A stretch of 64,000 nt of DNA, taken from contig JABFGG010000002.1 in NCBI GenBank assembly GCA_013112575.1, positions 186,001-250,000 of the forward strand. Reading direction: 5' to 3'. Position numbers and translations under genes: made by a program. This document shows positions 52,228 to 61,344 of this stretch, piece by piece. This stretch comes from Chloroflexota bacterium (GTDB lineage Bacteria; Chloroflexota; Anaerolineae; Anaerolineales; UBA11579). Below the pieces are notes generated by a model. The model worked only from the letters and a program-made list of their open reading frames with translations, did not search any database and was not told where the DNA came from. Numbering within the stretch: the stretch's first letter is position 1; each line of letters opens with the position of its first letter.

Positions 52228-52908
52228 CTAATCCGTCCCCCCAAACAAAGCATTCAACTTTTTAACCTGCGCAGGCCGTAAACCCGTTTTTTGGTTAGGT
52301 GCCGCCACGGTTTTTCTCAGGTCTTTCATCACTATCGTCGGCACCGGTGCACCTTTGGCATCTACTGTTGCGCTGTCATGCGTAAACACAATTGCCGCAT
52401 TGACAAACAAATTATCATCCTCATCCCAATATTTTGACAAATAACGATCGATCGAATCCGCCTGGGTGCCCAGCTCGACGTCCGGTCTTCCCAAACCCTC
52501 GAACAAGCCACCAATACCTCCACCAGAGCGTTTCCAGCGGTTCTTGTTCGTGTTGTATGTGATCTTGCCACGGGTGGTTTTGGGCACCAACATCCATAAG
52601 CCCGTCGGGCCTACCAGCACATGCGGAGCCGGGGCACTGTGATGATACAGGGTGAAGTCTTTATTCAATTTGCTAAGTGCATCATTTAATGTCAAGTCCG
52701 AGCGCCGCCCATAACGAGAAAGCGCGCTCCCGATCTGCGCCAGGATGAAGGCCACAAAAAGCAAACCCGTCCACAAAAGATAATTGATTGCTACTGTATC
52801 TTGTGTGATCCACACCAACACCACCAGGATGAGGATCGCAACAATTGTGGTGGCAAAACCCAGTCGGATGTTGCGGTTGATCAGCTTTTCGTTAGTGACG
52901 ATTTTCAT
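52228..52908 (-). CDS. Membrane protein with NERD-like domain
   Basis: 226 residues. Two transmembrane helices lie near the N-terminus (LGFATTIVAILILVVLVWI; YLLWTGLLFVAFILAQIG). The cytoplasmic part then shows a NERD-like fold pattern: HHSAPAPHVLVGPTGLWMLVPKTTRGKI, then NKNRWKRSGGG, and FVNAAIVFTHDSATVDA. NERD domains relate to nucleases, but no catalytic acidic cluster is obvious here, so activity is doubtful. The start overlaps the fabF stop as ATGA, placing it last in a plsX-fabF unit. Confidence 0.75.
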   Translation of the reverse strand: MKIVTNEKLINRNIRLGFATTIVAILILVVLVWITQDTVAINYLLWTGLLFVAFILAQIGSALSRYGRRSDLTLNDALSKLNKDFTLYHHSAPAPHVLVGPTGLWMLVPKTTRGKITYNTNKNRWKRSGGGIGGLFEGLGRPDVELGTQADSIDRYLSKYWDEDDNLFVNAAIVFTHDSATVDAKGAPVPTIVMKDLRKTVAAPNQKTGLRPAQVKKLNALFGGTD

Positions 52909-54173
52909 GCAGGCGATGCGCCATTGTAGCGTTTTAAAACCAGGCAGGCATTTTGCCCACCCAAGCCGAAAGAATTCGACAGTGTAACCGTTACGTCGCG
53001 CTCACTGGTCTGCTTGGCGTTGTAATTCAGATCCAGTTCTGGGTCCTGGTTATCCAGGTTGATGGTGGGGGGGATGATGCCGTGCTCAATGACTTTGGCA
53101 CAAACGATAGCTTCCAGCGCACCCGAAGCTCCCATTGCATGCCCCAGCATGGATTTGGTGGAGCTAATGGTCACGTCGTAAGCACCTTCGCCAAAGACGT
53201 GTTTGATGGCTTTGGTTTCGGTCAGGTCGTTGAGAGGCGTCGAGGTGCCGTGAGCATTGATGTAATCCACGTCAGCCGTATCCAGGCCAGCATCATTTAG
53301 GGCCCAACGCATAGCACGTTTGGGGCCGTCCGCATCCGGGTGGGGCTGCGCCACGTGGAAGGCATCACTTGAAGAGGCATGTCCGGCAACCTCAGCAAAG
53401 ATCGTCGCCCCACGTGCCAGGGCGTGTTCTTCACTTTCCAGGATCAATGTTGCAGCACCCTCGGAGAGCAGAAAGCCTTCGCGAGCAACGTCAAAGGGAC
53501 GTGAGGCAGCTTCGGGGTCATCATTAAAGCTGGTAGGAAGGGCGCGCATGGAGGAGAAACCACCAATGCCATAATCGGAAACTATGGCCTCGGTGCCGCC
53601 TACAATAGCGACATCGGCTGCGCCCCGGCGGATGTACTCTGCCCCATCCCCGACCGCCTGAGTTCCCGTTGCACAAGCTGTCACTATGGTGCTGTTGGGG
53701 CCCAGACATTGGAACTGTTTACTTATGAGGAAGGTGGAATAGTTGGGAATAGAGCCACCAGCTATGAACGGGTTGACCTTACGATAGCTATCGTTGCGCA
53801 GGGTGGTGATGCCCAGGTCTAGGAAATCTACACCACCCATAGCGGTGCCGTAACTGACGCCCACACGTTCCGGGTCTGGCATGGTTTCCGGTAAGCCTGC
53901 GTGTTTAACGGCGTTGATGGCCGAGCCCAGGGCCAGTTGGGCGGAACGCGGCACTCGCCGCGCTTCCTTGAAGGTCATGTACTTGGTGGCGTCAAAATCA
54001 GGGATCTCCCCGGCGATCTGGCAGGGGAAGTCGCTGGCATCAAAAAAAGAGATCTTGCGGATACCAGATTTCCCAGCTATCAGATTGTTCCAATAGTCTT
54101 GGAGGTTATCCCCCAGTACACTCACTACGCCCATTCCAGTGATGACTACGCGAGGGCGGTTGCCGTTATTCAT
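52905..54173 (-). CDS. fabF: Beta-ketoacyl-ACP synthase II
   Basis: 422 residues. The active-site Cys 167 is in TACATGTQAVGDG, and the two catalytic His residues are in NAHGTSTPLND (about 309) and SMLGHAMGASGA (about 345), with the C-terminal NSFGLGGQNA. It extends acyl-ACP with malonyl-ACP in fatty-acid synthesis. Both ends overlap neighbours by ATGA: plsX upstream and the NERD-like gene downstream. This supports a tightly coupled lipid-synthesis operon. ACP itself is encoded elsewhere at 21668. Confidence 0.96.
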   Translation of the reverse strand: MNNGNRPRVVITGMGVVSVLGDNLQDYWNNLIAGKSGIRKISFFDASDFPCQIAGEIPDFDATKYMTFKEARRVPRSAQLALGSAINAVKHAGLPETMPDPERVGVSYGTAMGGVDFLDLGITTLRNDSYRKVNPFIAGGSIPNYSTFLISKQFQCLGPNSTIVTACATGTQAVGDGAEYIRRGAADVAIVGGTEAIVSDYGIGGFSSMRALPTSFNDDPEAASRPFDVAREGFLLSEGAATLILESEEHALARGATIFAEVAGHASSSDAFHVAQPHPDADGPKRAMRWALNDAGLDTADVDYINAHGTSTPLNDLTETKAIKHVFGEGAYDVTISSTKSMLGHAMGASGALEAIVCAKVIEHGIIPPTINLDNQDPELDLNYNAKQTSERDVTVTLSNSFGLGGQNACLVLKRYNGASPA

Positions 54174-55183
54174 GCATTTTCCTTCTGTTTAGTTTTTTCC
54201 ATCTGTGTGCCAATGCTTTGGCGTACTGCGTCCATAAGCCCAACTTCAACAGCCTGGCGTGCCTGGCCAATGGCACTGACGAGAGCACGGGCATTGGAGC
54301 GACCATGTCCTACCATTACGAGGCCATCCAAGCCTAACAGGGGGATGGCTCCGATTTCTGCCGGATCCAGGTCTTTGCGAATGCCTGCAAAGGCAGGGCG
54401 GGCCAGTGCGCCACCGATCTTTGTGCGCAATGAACTCATCATGCCCTGGCGAATACTGTCCGTCATGTACTTGGCGAGGGCTTCGCTCACTTTGAGGATC
54501 ACATTGCCAGTAAATCCATCGGTAACGACCACGTCAGCTTCTCCGGCAAAAACCTCTTTGCCTTCCACATTGCCGATAAAATTGAGCCCGCTGGTTTCTA
54601 GCAGCGGGTAGCTTTCTTTGACGAGGTCATTGCCTTTGCCGGCTTCTTCTCCATTGGAGATCAAACCAACGCGGGGATTGTTCTTGCCAAGCACGGTTTC
54701 AGCATAGGCCGATCCCATTTTAGCAAACTGTAGCAAGAATTCCGGACGACACTCAGCATTGGCGCCGATGTCCAACAGTACGGTCTTGCCGCCTTTGACG
54801 GGGAATAAGGCACACAGGGCTGGGCGCTTGACACCTTTGATACGTCCCAGCGTGAACAGGCCGACCGTCATGGCGCCGCCAGTATTTCCAGCAGTTACAA
54901 AGGCATCTACTTCGCCATCTTTCAGCATTTGCATGCCCACGGCCATGGAATTTTGGGCCTTGCCGCGTGCCGACCGGGCCGGTTTGTCGGTCATGTCCAA
55001 AGTTTCTGGGGCGTGTACAACGCGAACATTGGAAGCGTTGTGCTTCTTTAACAGGGGGTTGAGTTTGTCCTCATGACCTACCAGGATGACTTCATCGCCG
55101 AACTGTCGGGCCGCCTGAACAGCGGCCAGCACTTCGGGTTCGGGATGGTTGTCGCTACCCATCCCGTCCAACACGATGCGCAT
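54170..55183 (-). CDS. plsX: Phosphate acyltransferase PlsX
   Basis: 337 residues from ATG 55183, with AAGGAG 5 bases upstream; the longer reading to 55213 adds residues not typical of the family. Conserved PlsX segments are MRIVLDGMGSDNHPEPEV, AVGMQMLKDGEVDAFVTAGNTGG, GGKTVLLDIGANAECRPE, VGLISNGEEAGKGN and ADVVVTDGFTGNVILK. It makes acyl-phosphate from acyl-ACP for phospholipid synthesis. It is the first gene of the plsX-fabF-NERD unit; its start is 117 bases from the divergent tRNA gene. Confidence 0.96.
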   Translation of the reverse strand: MRIVLDGMGSDNHPEPEVLAAVQAARQFGDEVILVGHEDKLNPLLKKHNASNVRVVHAPETLDMTDKPARSARGKAQNSMAVGMQMLKDGEVDAFVTAGNTGGAMTVGLFTLGRIKGVKRPALCALFPVKGGKTVLLDIGANAECRPEFLLQFAKMGSAYAETVLGKNNPRVGLISNGEEAGKGNDLVKESYPLLETSGLNFIGNVEGKEVFAGEADVVVTDGFTGNVILKVSEALAKYMTDSIRQGMMSSLRTKIGGALARPAFAGIRKDLDPAEIGAIPLLGLDGLVMVGHGRSNARALVSAIGQARQAVEVGLMDAVRQSIGTQMEKTKQKENA

Positions 55184-55299
55184 GGGGGCTCCTTGACGCC
55201 AGAGCAGAGACAAAACCCGTCTGGCTTGACTTTAACAATGGGCCGATTATAATACGCCTGCCCTCAAACTGGGGTTACAGACTTCAGTTGTGTACATAT

Positions 55300-55381
55300 G
55301 CGCTGGTGCTGGAACTGGTAGACAGGCACGGTTGAGGGCCGTGTGTCGCAAGGCGTGTGGGTTCGATTCCCACCCAGCGCA
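55300..55381 (+). tRNA. tRNA-Leu (GAG)
   Basis: 82 bases. The acceptor stem is GCGCTGG (55300-55306) with CCAGCGC (55374-55380) and discriminator A. The anticodon arm is CACGG-TTGAGGG-CCGTG, giving anticodon GAG. A long variable arm (around TGTCGCAAGGCGT) identifies a class II tRNA, and the T arm GTGGG-TTCGATT-CCCAC is standard. No CCA is encoded. A terminator follows 5 bases later. Confidence 0.95.
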
Positions 55382-55385
55382 CTTC

Positions 55386-55415
55386 AAGACCGCTATCTGG
55401 CGGTCTTTTCTTTTT
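55386..55415 (+). terminator. Terminator of the tRNA-Leu gene
   Basis: AAGACCGC (55386-55393) and GCGGTCTT (55400-55407) pair around a 6-base loop, followed by TTCTTTTT. Confidence 0.85.
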
Positions 55416-55557
55416 GGGAAATAGCAAGTAGTTATTGGAAATTGGCAATTAGAGATTTGTGTCTGGAGATTCGAGACTACATTCAGATATATCTACTGAA
55501 ATAGATACTGCTATCTCTAATATAATATGTGCATCTATTTGATTTTCAGGAGCTTCT

Positions 55558-55977
55558 ATGTCTGCCATTTTTCCTTCTCCAGAGTGGGTAACCAGCCTTT
55601 CCGATAAGCTCAATAGTGATGAAAAATATGGTCAGACGGCCCATAAATGGGAGGGGGACCTGATGTTCTTAATTGAACCGGGAGACGGCCTGGAAGAGGA
55701 AATGCAGATCTACCTTGACCTGTGGCACGGGAAATGTCGCGATGGCTACATTGTGGAAAAGGGCAAGGACCAAGAAGCTGCCTTTGTTTTGCAAGCGGCT
55801 TATGGCAATTTTTCACGTGTGTTGACCGGCAAGCTTGACCCCATGCAGGCGATGATGACGCGCAAGCTAAAAGTGCAGGGAAGCATGGCCTACATGATGC
55901 GCAATGTGCCTACCGTATTGGAATTCGTGCGCTGCGCCCAGGAGATCACAGATAGTTATATTGGCCAAGAAGTCTAA
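55558..55977 (+). CDS. SCP-2 sterol-transfer family protein
   Basis: 139 residues with the SCP-2-like lipid-binding fold pattern: WEGDLMFLIEPGDGL, then IYLDLWHGKC, ending in a helix with LTGKLDPMQAMMTRKLKVQGSM, the family's most typical segment. Such proteins bind acyl-CoAs or other hydrophobic ligands. GGAG lies 6 bases before the ATG. Its stop codon abuts the start of the aldehyde ferredoxin oxidoreductase gene with no gap, so the pair is co-translated. It might present a hydrophobic aldehyde or acid to that enzyme, an inference from position. Confidence 0.85.
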   Translation: MSAIFPSPEWVTSLSDKLNSDEKYGQTAHKWEGDLMFLIEPGDGLEEEMQIYLDLWHGKCRDGYIVEKGKDQEAAFVLQAAYGNFSRVLTGKLDPMQAMMTRKLKVQGSMAYMMRNVPTVLEFVRCAQEITDSYIGQEV

Positions 55978-57804
55978 ATGACCTTGCAACCCATCCTGAC
56001 GGTTGACCTCACTGCCGGGGAGATCGGCCAATTTAATGTGCCCGCGGAATGGGAAAGGGATTATCTGGGGGGGGCGTCATTGGCGGCGCGCATGCTTTAC
56101 GATGAACTGACTCCTGAGCTTGATCCTCTTTTACCAGAAGCGCCTTTGCTATTCCTTAATGGGCCGCTGTCCGGGACTGCTGGGCCTGCGGTGGGGCGCT
56201 TTGTGACCTGCGGCAAGTCCCCGGCGACTGGGCTGTGGGCGGAGTCAAACTGTGGGGGCTTCTGGGGGCCTGAATTGCGCAAGGCGGGTTTTGATGGGGT
56301 GTTGATCCACGGGCGGGCGGAAAAACCAGTTTATATATGGATCAAGGATGATGAGGTGGAGCTACGCACTGCGGAGAATATTTGGGGAATAGAGACTTAT
56401 CAAGTTCAGGAAATGATTTTGAAAGAATTGAATGTCAATGGAGCGCGGGTAGCGACGATTGGCCCTGCAGGAGAGAGGCAAATCCCGTTCGCATTGATCC
56501 TTACCGACCACGGACGTGTGGCCGGTCGCACAGGTATGGGAGCTGTGATGGGGTCCAAGAATCTGAAAGCGGTGGCGGTCAAAGGCACTGCCACGGTGCC
56601 GGTGCTGGATGCCAAGGCATTCGCTCCAGTGCGCTCCAAGGCCAACCGTGATCTACGTGAAGACTCTGTTACCAGTGCACTACGTGAGTTGGGTTCGGCC
56701 AGCGCTTCGGATTACTTTGATTATCTGGGGGAAAGTTCGAAAAAAGGCTTTTCGCGAGGATCAATGGAAGGTTTTGAGCGTGTTTCCGGCTCAAGTTTCA
56801 GCGAAAGTTTGTTGGTGGGCGTGAGTGCCTGTCACGCCTGCGTGATCGCCTGCGGGCGAGTAGTGGCACTTTCGGAAGGCGACAAACGCAAGGGGCCTGA
56901 ATATGAAACCATCATGGGCTTTGGACCAAATCTCTGGATCGATGATAAAGATTTCATCACTCGAATGGGGGAGTTGTGTGACCGATATGGCATGGATGTT
57001 ATCAGCTTGAGCAATACGATAGGTTTGGCCTTCACATTATTCGAGCTAGGCGTTATTGCAGAAGGCGACATAGGTGGGATGAAGCTTCAGTGGGGTGATA
57101 TGGAAACTGTCGAGAAACTGATTCATATGACTGCCAGACAGGAAGGATTTGGCGCACAGTTGGCAGAGGGAGCCAGAGCATTAGGGCAACAGTACGCGGC
57201 TGAGGAACGAGCTATACAGGTCAATGGTTTGGAAGTGGCTTATCATGATCCAAGGGGGGCATCGGGTATGGCGCTGGTGTACGCTACATCTCCACGTGGT
57301 GCCTGCCATAACCAATCGGATTATTTCCTGGTCGATATCGGCCAGGTTGAGACAGAATTGGGGATGGAGTTCTTTGACAGGCAAGCAGGTGCTGAAAAAG
57401 CGACCAATGTGGCCCGGCACCAGGATTGGCGGACAGTCTTTAATGCGTTGGTGATCTGTTTCTTCGCCAATGTGGCTCCACAAACAGTGGTGGATCTGAT
57501 CAATCCGGCCTGTGGTTTGGATTGGAAAATCGAGGACATGCTGTTAGCAGGGGAGCGGGCATGGAACCTTAAGCGGGTGATCAACAACCGCCTGGGTATC
57601 AGCAAAGAAAATGACCGTTTGCCAAAGCCTCTGTTAGATCCCTTGCCTGATGGTGGCTCGGAAGGTTACATAATCGATCTTGATGCTATGCTGAAAGTAT
57701 ATTATGAAGCGCGCGAATGGGATCCTGATACGGGGTTTCCGACCCAGAAAAAGTTGAAGGAACTGGGATTGGATTGGGTGGCAGACGATTTGAAGGAGCT
57801 TTGA
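55978..57804 (+). CDS. aor: Aldehyde ferredoxin oxidoreductase (tungsten enzyme) family
   Basis: 608 residues, normal for the AOR family. The N-terminal domain has VDLTAGEI, YLGGASLAARMLYDEL and TGPLSGT-like LNGPLSGTAGPAVGRF. The pterin-binding segment GRTGMGAVMGSKNLKAVAVKG is near 185-205. Cluster cysteines are CHACVIAC (about 285-292) and NPACGLDW (about 511), matching a single [4Fe-4S] site near the tungstopterin. These enzymes oxidise aldehydes to acids with ferredoxin, or the reverse. The substrate is unknown. It directly follows the SCP-2 gene. Confidence 0.93.
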   Translation: MTLQPILTVDLTAGEIGQFNVPAEWERDYLGGASLAARMLYDELTPELDPLLPEAPLLFLNGPLSGTAGPAVGRFVTCGKSPATGLWAESNCGGFWGPELRKAGFDGVLIHGRAEKPVYIWIKDDEVELRTAENIWGIETYQVQEMILKELNVNGARVATIGPAGERQIPFALILTDHGRVAGRTGMGAVMGSKNLKAVAVKGTATVPVLDAKAFAPVRSKANRDLREDSVTSALRELGSASASDYFDYLGESSKKGFSRGSMEGFERVSGSSFSESLLVGVSACHACVIACGRVVALSEGDKRKGPEYETIMGFGPNLWIDDKDFITRMGELCDRYGMDVISLSNTIGLAFTLFELGVIAEGDIGGMKLQWGDMETVEKLIHMTARQEGFGAQLAEGARALGQQYAAEERAIQVNGLEVAYHDPRGASGMALVYATSPRGACHNQSDYFLVDIGQVETELGMEFFDRQAGAEKATNVARHQDWRTVFNALVICFFANVAPQTVVDLINPACGLDWKIEDMLLAGERAWNLKRVINNRLGISKENDRLPKPLLDPLPDGGSEGYIIDLDAMLKVYYEAREWDPDTGFPTQKKLKELGLDWVADDLKEL

Positions 57805-57917
57805 TCATTTTTACTATAGTCCAATGATTTGTGAAAATTTACACTATTGGGGTGGATGTGAAGATAAAATAGCTAAAAATTCCAATACTAGGTTCGGAAA
57901 TAATCATAGAGAAATCA
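57805..57917. other. Interval between the AOR and NnrDE genes
   Basis: 113 AT-rich bases. No terminator hairpin or convincing promoter is seen; AGATAAAATAG near 57862 is only a weak -10 candidate. Co-transcription with AOR remains possible. Confidence 0.35.
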
Positions 57918-59468
57918 ATGTCCCCAAAATTTGTATCGGTTGAAGAAATGATTGCCATTGAAAAGGCGGCGGATGCCAGCGGGCATTCTTATGCCCAAAT
58001 GATGGAACACGCCGGACGCGGCATGGCTGAAATCATCCTCGAAAGCTATGGGCAATTAGCAGATAAGAGCGCCTTAGCATTGGTAGGCAAAGGCAATAAT
58101 GGGGGTGATGCTCTGGTTGCGCTGGACCATTTGAACCAGGCAGGCTGGCAGACGACAGCGCTGATCGTAAATGGCAGGGGAAAAGATGAACTTGTAGAGC
58201 GCCTGGTCGGGCAGAGTGAACTCCTCTGGACCGACAAAAACGATGCTGAGGCTTTGGGACACTTGCTCAGCAACCACAGCGTGTTTGTTGACGGTTTATT
58301 GGGAACGGGTATTAAATTGCCTCTAAGTGGAGAGGCCAGCCAACTTCTTGCTCAAGTGCAGCGATCCCTTTTGTTAATGGAACCAACCCCAAAAATTGTA
58401 GCTGTAGATTGTCCATCCGGGATGGATTGCGACACTGGCGAGGTAGCTCCTGAAACACAACGTGCTGATTTGACTGTCTGTATGGCAGCGGTAAAAAAGG
58501 GCATGTTGACCTTGCCTGCTTTTGAATATCTGGGGCAATTGCGTATAGCCAGTATCGGATTACCTGATGGATTAGGGGCTTATTCAGAGGTCCAGCGCTT
58601 TGTAGTCGAAGGTGATTGGGTTAGAGAGGCATTGCCGGAGCGACCCCTGGATGCACATAAAGGCACCTTTGGCAAAGTTATGATCATTGCAGGATCGCGC
58701 AATTACAGTGGGGCCAGTTTGTTGGCGGCGCGGGCGGCATTTCGTTCCGGTTCAGGCTGGGTCATGCTGGCTGTGCCTGAACCACTGCAATCCGGTCTTG
58801 CGGGTCATTTCCCCGAAGCGACCTGGATACCCCTGGCACATGTAGACAGTGCCATCGCTCCAGCAGCAATACAAGAGATCAATGAAAACCTGGGAGTCGC
58901 TAAGAGTCTTTTACTTGGGCCGGGTTTGGGATTAGCTACAGTGACCGAAGCTTTTGTGCAGGAATTACTCAGCCCAGATTTGCCCCCAATGGTGATCGAT
59001 GCCGATGGGCTAAAGTTGTTGGCGAGGGTGGATAACTGGTGGGAGAAGTTGCCCGCGGATAGTGTCTTGACGCCCCATGCAGGTGAGATGTCTATCTTAA
59101 CGGGAATGGATCGGGCTTCTATTCAGCCTAACCGCTTAGAGTTAGCGGAGCAATTTGCATCTCAGTGGGGCCACATTGTAGTGTTGAAGGGCGCTTTTAC
59201 AGCCATCGCAGCACCAGATGGACGCACGGCGATAATCCCTGTAGCCAGCCCGGCATTGGCACGCGCTGGCACGGGAGATGTTTTGGCGGGCATCATTGCA
59301 GGGCTGCGCGCTCAGGGCATGGAAGCCTTTGAGGCAGCTGCCGCCGGGGCCTGGCTGCATGGGCAAGCAGGTTTGAATGCAGCACAAAGTGTGGGCAGCA
59401 CGGCGGCTGTTTTGGCCGGAGATCTGGTAGGCGAGTTGGGGCCTCTGTTGAAAAAGGGGAGTAGGTAA
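57918..59468 (+). CDS. nnr: Bifunctional NAD(P)H-hydrate repair enzyme (epimerase and dehydratase)
   Basis: 516 residues, a fusion of NnrE and NnrD. The N-terminal epimerase domain has GKGNNGGDALVALDHL near 56-71 and VDCPSGMDCDTGEV near 163-176. The C-terminal dehydratase (from about 240) has HKGTFGKVMIIAGS, the ADP-binding LTPHAGEMSILTG and ARAGTGDVLAGIIAGL, whose Asp is the catalytic base. Together they repair damaged NADH and NADPH hydrates. The length is right for the fused form. It ends 4 bases before the convergent esterase-like gene. Confidence 0.94.
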   Translation: MSPKFVSVEEMIAIEKAADASGHSYAQMMEHAGRGMAEIILESYGQLADKSALALVGKGNNGGDALVALDHLNQAGWQTTALIVNGRGKDELVERLVGQSELLWTDKNDAEALGHLLSNHSVFVDGLLGTGIKLPLSGEASQLLAQVQRSLLLMEPTPKIVAVDCPSGMDCDTGEVAPETQRADLTVCMAAVKKGMLTLPAFEYLGQLRIASIGLPDGLGAYSEVQRFVVEGDWVREALPERPLDAHKGTFGKVMIIAGSRNYSGASLLAARAAFRSGSGWVMLAVPEPLQSGLAGHFPEATWIPLAHVDSAIAPAAIQEINENLGVAKSLLLGPGLGLATVTEAFVQELLSPDLPPMVIDADGLKLLARVDNWWEKLPADSVLTPHAGEMSILTGMDRASIQPNRLELAEQFASQWGHIVVLKGAFTAIAAPDGRTAIIPVASPALARAGTGDVLAGIIAGLRAQGMEAFEAAAAGAWLHGQAGLNAAQSVGSTAAVLAGDLVGELGPLLKKGSR

Positions 59469-59472
59469 GTCT

Positions 59473-60222
59473 TTATTTCTCCCTGAAGCTTTCTAATAGT
59501 TCGTACAATGCGACGCCATCCCCTAGGCTTTGAATGACGTGGCCTTCGCCTGCCATGACCTGCAAGCTAGCATCTCCTCCCAACTCATTGAGACTAGTTT
59601 CAGTATCCTGCATAGCGCCGACCCAGCCCTCATCCAGTTCGCCAACGAACATGGTTACAGGGATGTTTACCAATAGATTCAGTTTGTTCTTATCCTCTCC
59701 ACGCGGAAAACCGGGCAAGGCCAGTACAGAATGAACCAAATCTGCATTGCCTGTAGCAATTCGAAAGGCGCTGATACCACCGTTGCTGATGCCTGCTATA
59801 TGGTATTTGCCGCCTTCCGGTTGGAATTCCTCAGCAGTCTTTGATAAGAATTCAGGAATGAGCGCCTCTGAACCCTGGAAGAAAAGTACCCCATCTGGGG
59901 CAATGGGGCTGAGGATGATCCAGCCGTTTTCGATGGCCCCATTAGCAAAGAAGCTGAAACCGGCATCGACCATGTCTCGGGTTTGGCCGCCGGGTGGAAG
60001 TAGTAACAGGATGGGGTAAGTCTGTTGAGCGTCGAAATTGGCGGGTAAAACCAGGCCATAATGCAACTGTGTTCCCGAATCTAAAGACATGGAGCGGAAT
60101 TCCATAATGGGCTCCTCATTGGGGGTTGGTTCTATAGCCGCTGGTTCTGAGTTTGAACAGGCGTACAAAATGGGAAATATCAGGAAAAATAATCCTAGGC
60201 GACCGAGTGAGAATTTATGCAT
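59473..60222 (-). CDS. Alpha/beta-hydrolase lipoprotein (esterase-like)
   Basis: 249 residues. A lipoprotein signal peptide (LGRLGLFFLIFPILYAC) with lipobox cysteine at about 22 begins the protein. The hydrolase domain follows: YPILLLLPPGGQTRDM supplies the oxyanion region, GISNGG holds the nucleophile Ser (about 145), and the Asp/His of the triad probably lie in VGELDEGWVG and GEGHVIQS. It resembles PHB depolymerase-like esterases, but the substrate is open. GAGGTG lies 6 bases before the ATG. It is anchored outside the membrane. It converges on the NnrDE gene with only 4 bases between stops and no room for a terminator. Confidence 0.85.
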   Translation of the reverse strand: MHKFSLGRLGLFFLIFPILYACSNSEPAAIEPTPNEEPIMEFRSMSLDSGTQLHYGLVLPANFDAQQTYPILLLLPPGGQTRDMVDAGFSFFANGAIENGWIILSPIAPDGVLFFQGSEALIPEFLSKTAEEFQPEGGKYHIAGISNGGISAFRIATGNADLVHSVLALPGFPRGEDKNKLNLLVNIPVTMFVGELDEGWVGAMQDTETSLNELGGDASLQVMAGEGHVIQSLGDGVALYELLESFREK

Positions 60223-60372
60223 GCCTACACCTCAATGAGGAAGTTGCTCATTTTTCATAACTTGTTCTATCTAAAGACAAAATGTGGGACTGTTCTTTTA
60301 CCTTACATACTACAATTTCTCACGATAGAGACACCAGCCTAAAGAGAGACTTGTTCCTGAACGTCCAAACGC
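60223..60372. other. Intergenic region between YtxH and esterase-like genes
   Basis: About 150 bases. It holds the upstream region of the esterase-like gene (a GAGGTG ribosome binding site) and no gene; no clear promoter is seen. Confidence 0.4.
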
Positions 60373-60400
60373 AAAAGACCCGCCATGGCGGGTCCTTTTT
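60373..60400 (-). terminator. Intrinsic terminator after the YtxH gene
   Basis: GACCCGCC and GGCGGGTC form an 18-base perfect palindrome (60377-60394) flanked by A-runs and T-runs, so it can work on both strands. Confidence 0.88.
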
Positions 60401-60419
60401 GTAATAACTGTTGAACTGG

Positions 60420-60824
60420 TTAGCTCTTCTTTTTGGCGGCAGGGGCTTTCTTTGCTGCACCATCTTCGGCAGGGGCCTCGGCTTTTTCTGCCGGGCGGGC
60501 TGCGTCAACAACTTTTTCGATGCGGCTGCGCTGTTCTTCCAGCACAACCTGACCGCGAGCACGCAGGTCATCGGCGCGCTGGCGGGCTTCTTCGGCCAGT
60601 TCTTCTGCGCGTGTGCGTGCATCTGCTGCTGCTTCCTCAGCACGAGCATAAGCCTGCTCTGCGGTTTCAACCGCGCGGTCGCGTACTTCCAAACCTTTAT
60701 CTTTGATCAATGTACGAGTTTCTTCACCGGACTGGGGGGCCATAAGCAGGGCAACTACTGCGCCTACCATGCCGCCGATCACAAAACCGGATAAAAAGCT
60801 ACCAAGATCATCACGTTCAGCCAT
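60420..60824 (-). CDS. YtxH-like protein with long charged helix
   Basis: 134 residues. The N-terminus has one transmembrane helix of the YtxH kind (FLSGFVIGGMVGAVVALLMAPQSGEETR at about 9-36). A long Ala/Glu/Arg-rich helix follows (AYARAEEAAADARTRAEELAEE), then a Lys/Ala tail (KKAPAAKKKS). This looks like a membrane-anchored coiled coil or DNA-binding tail; function is unknown. It follows the 61335 gene by 55 bases on the same strand and ends in a strong terminator. Confidence 0.8.
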   Translation of the reverse strand: MAERDDLGSFLSGFVIGGMVGAVVALLMAPQSGEETRTLIKDKGLEVRDRAVETAEQAYARAEEAAADARTRAEELAEEARQRADDLRARGQVVLEEQRSRIEKVVDAARPAEKAEAPAEDGAAKKAPAAKKKS

Positions 60825-60879
60825 TGTTACACTCCTTCAACAAAATTCGTTGTCTAATTGTAAATTCAGGAAACCTATT

Positions 60880-61335
60880 TTAGCGCCCAATGTTGAGTAA
60901 ATCAAGCATGCGGCGTACTACGGCCAAATATTCGTTTAATTTTACGACAGGCTCGACCATGTTTTCGCTCAGAAAAGTAGCTGTACCACGCAAGGTATTG
61001 GCCGTCTCGTTAGTGGATTCGAGGATGGGTTGGATCTCGTTTTGTAGCAAGTTGATCAGGCGGGCAAGCTGGATAAGCAAAATGACGAGGGCTAGCCCGA
61101 TGACTGCAAATTCTAAGGCAAGTAGGATGATCATGACATCGCGAAAGACTGTGGTAGTTTCAGGATTGTCTATCGCCAGAAAAATTCCACCAATCAATAA
61201 CCCAACCAGAAGTAGTAAAAATGCAACTGCTCCAACGACCATTAACCGTTGCTGTCGAAGTTCTTGTGGAGTCAGCTCGGGTTCTTGAGTTTGAGGCGCT
61301 TCTATCTGCGGATAACCATTACTGCTTTCTGTCAT
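60880..61335 (-). CDS. Two-helix membrane protein (DUF948-like)
   Basis: About 151 residues from ATG 61335. Two transmembrane helices (LMVVGAVAFLLLLVGLLIGGIFLAI and VMIILLALEFAVIGLALVILLIQL) are followed by a helical region (LARLINLLQNEIQPILESTNETANTLRGT) like DUF948 proteins. A start at 61356 is rejected because it begins before the TATAAT at 61345-61350, which lies 9 bases upstream of the preferred ATG. It heads a unit with the YtxH-like gene. Function is unknown. Confidence 0.75.
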   Translation of the reverse strand: MTESSNGYPQIEAPQTQEPELTPQELRQQRLMVVGAVAFLLLLVGLLIGGIFLAIDNPETTTVFRDVMIILLALEFAVIGLALVILLIQLARLINLLQNEIQPILESTNETANTLRGTATFLSENMVEPVVKLNEYLAVVRRMLDLLNIGR

Positions 61336-61344
61336 AGCAGCCGT

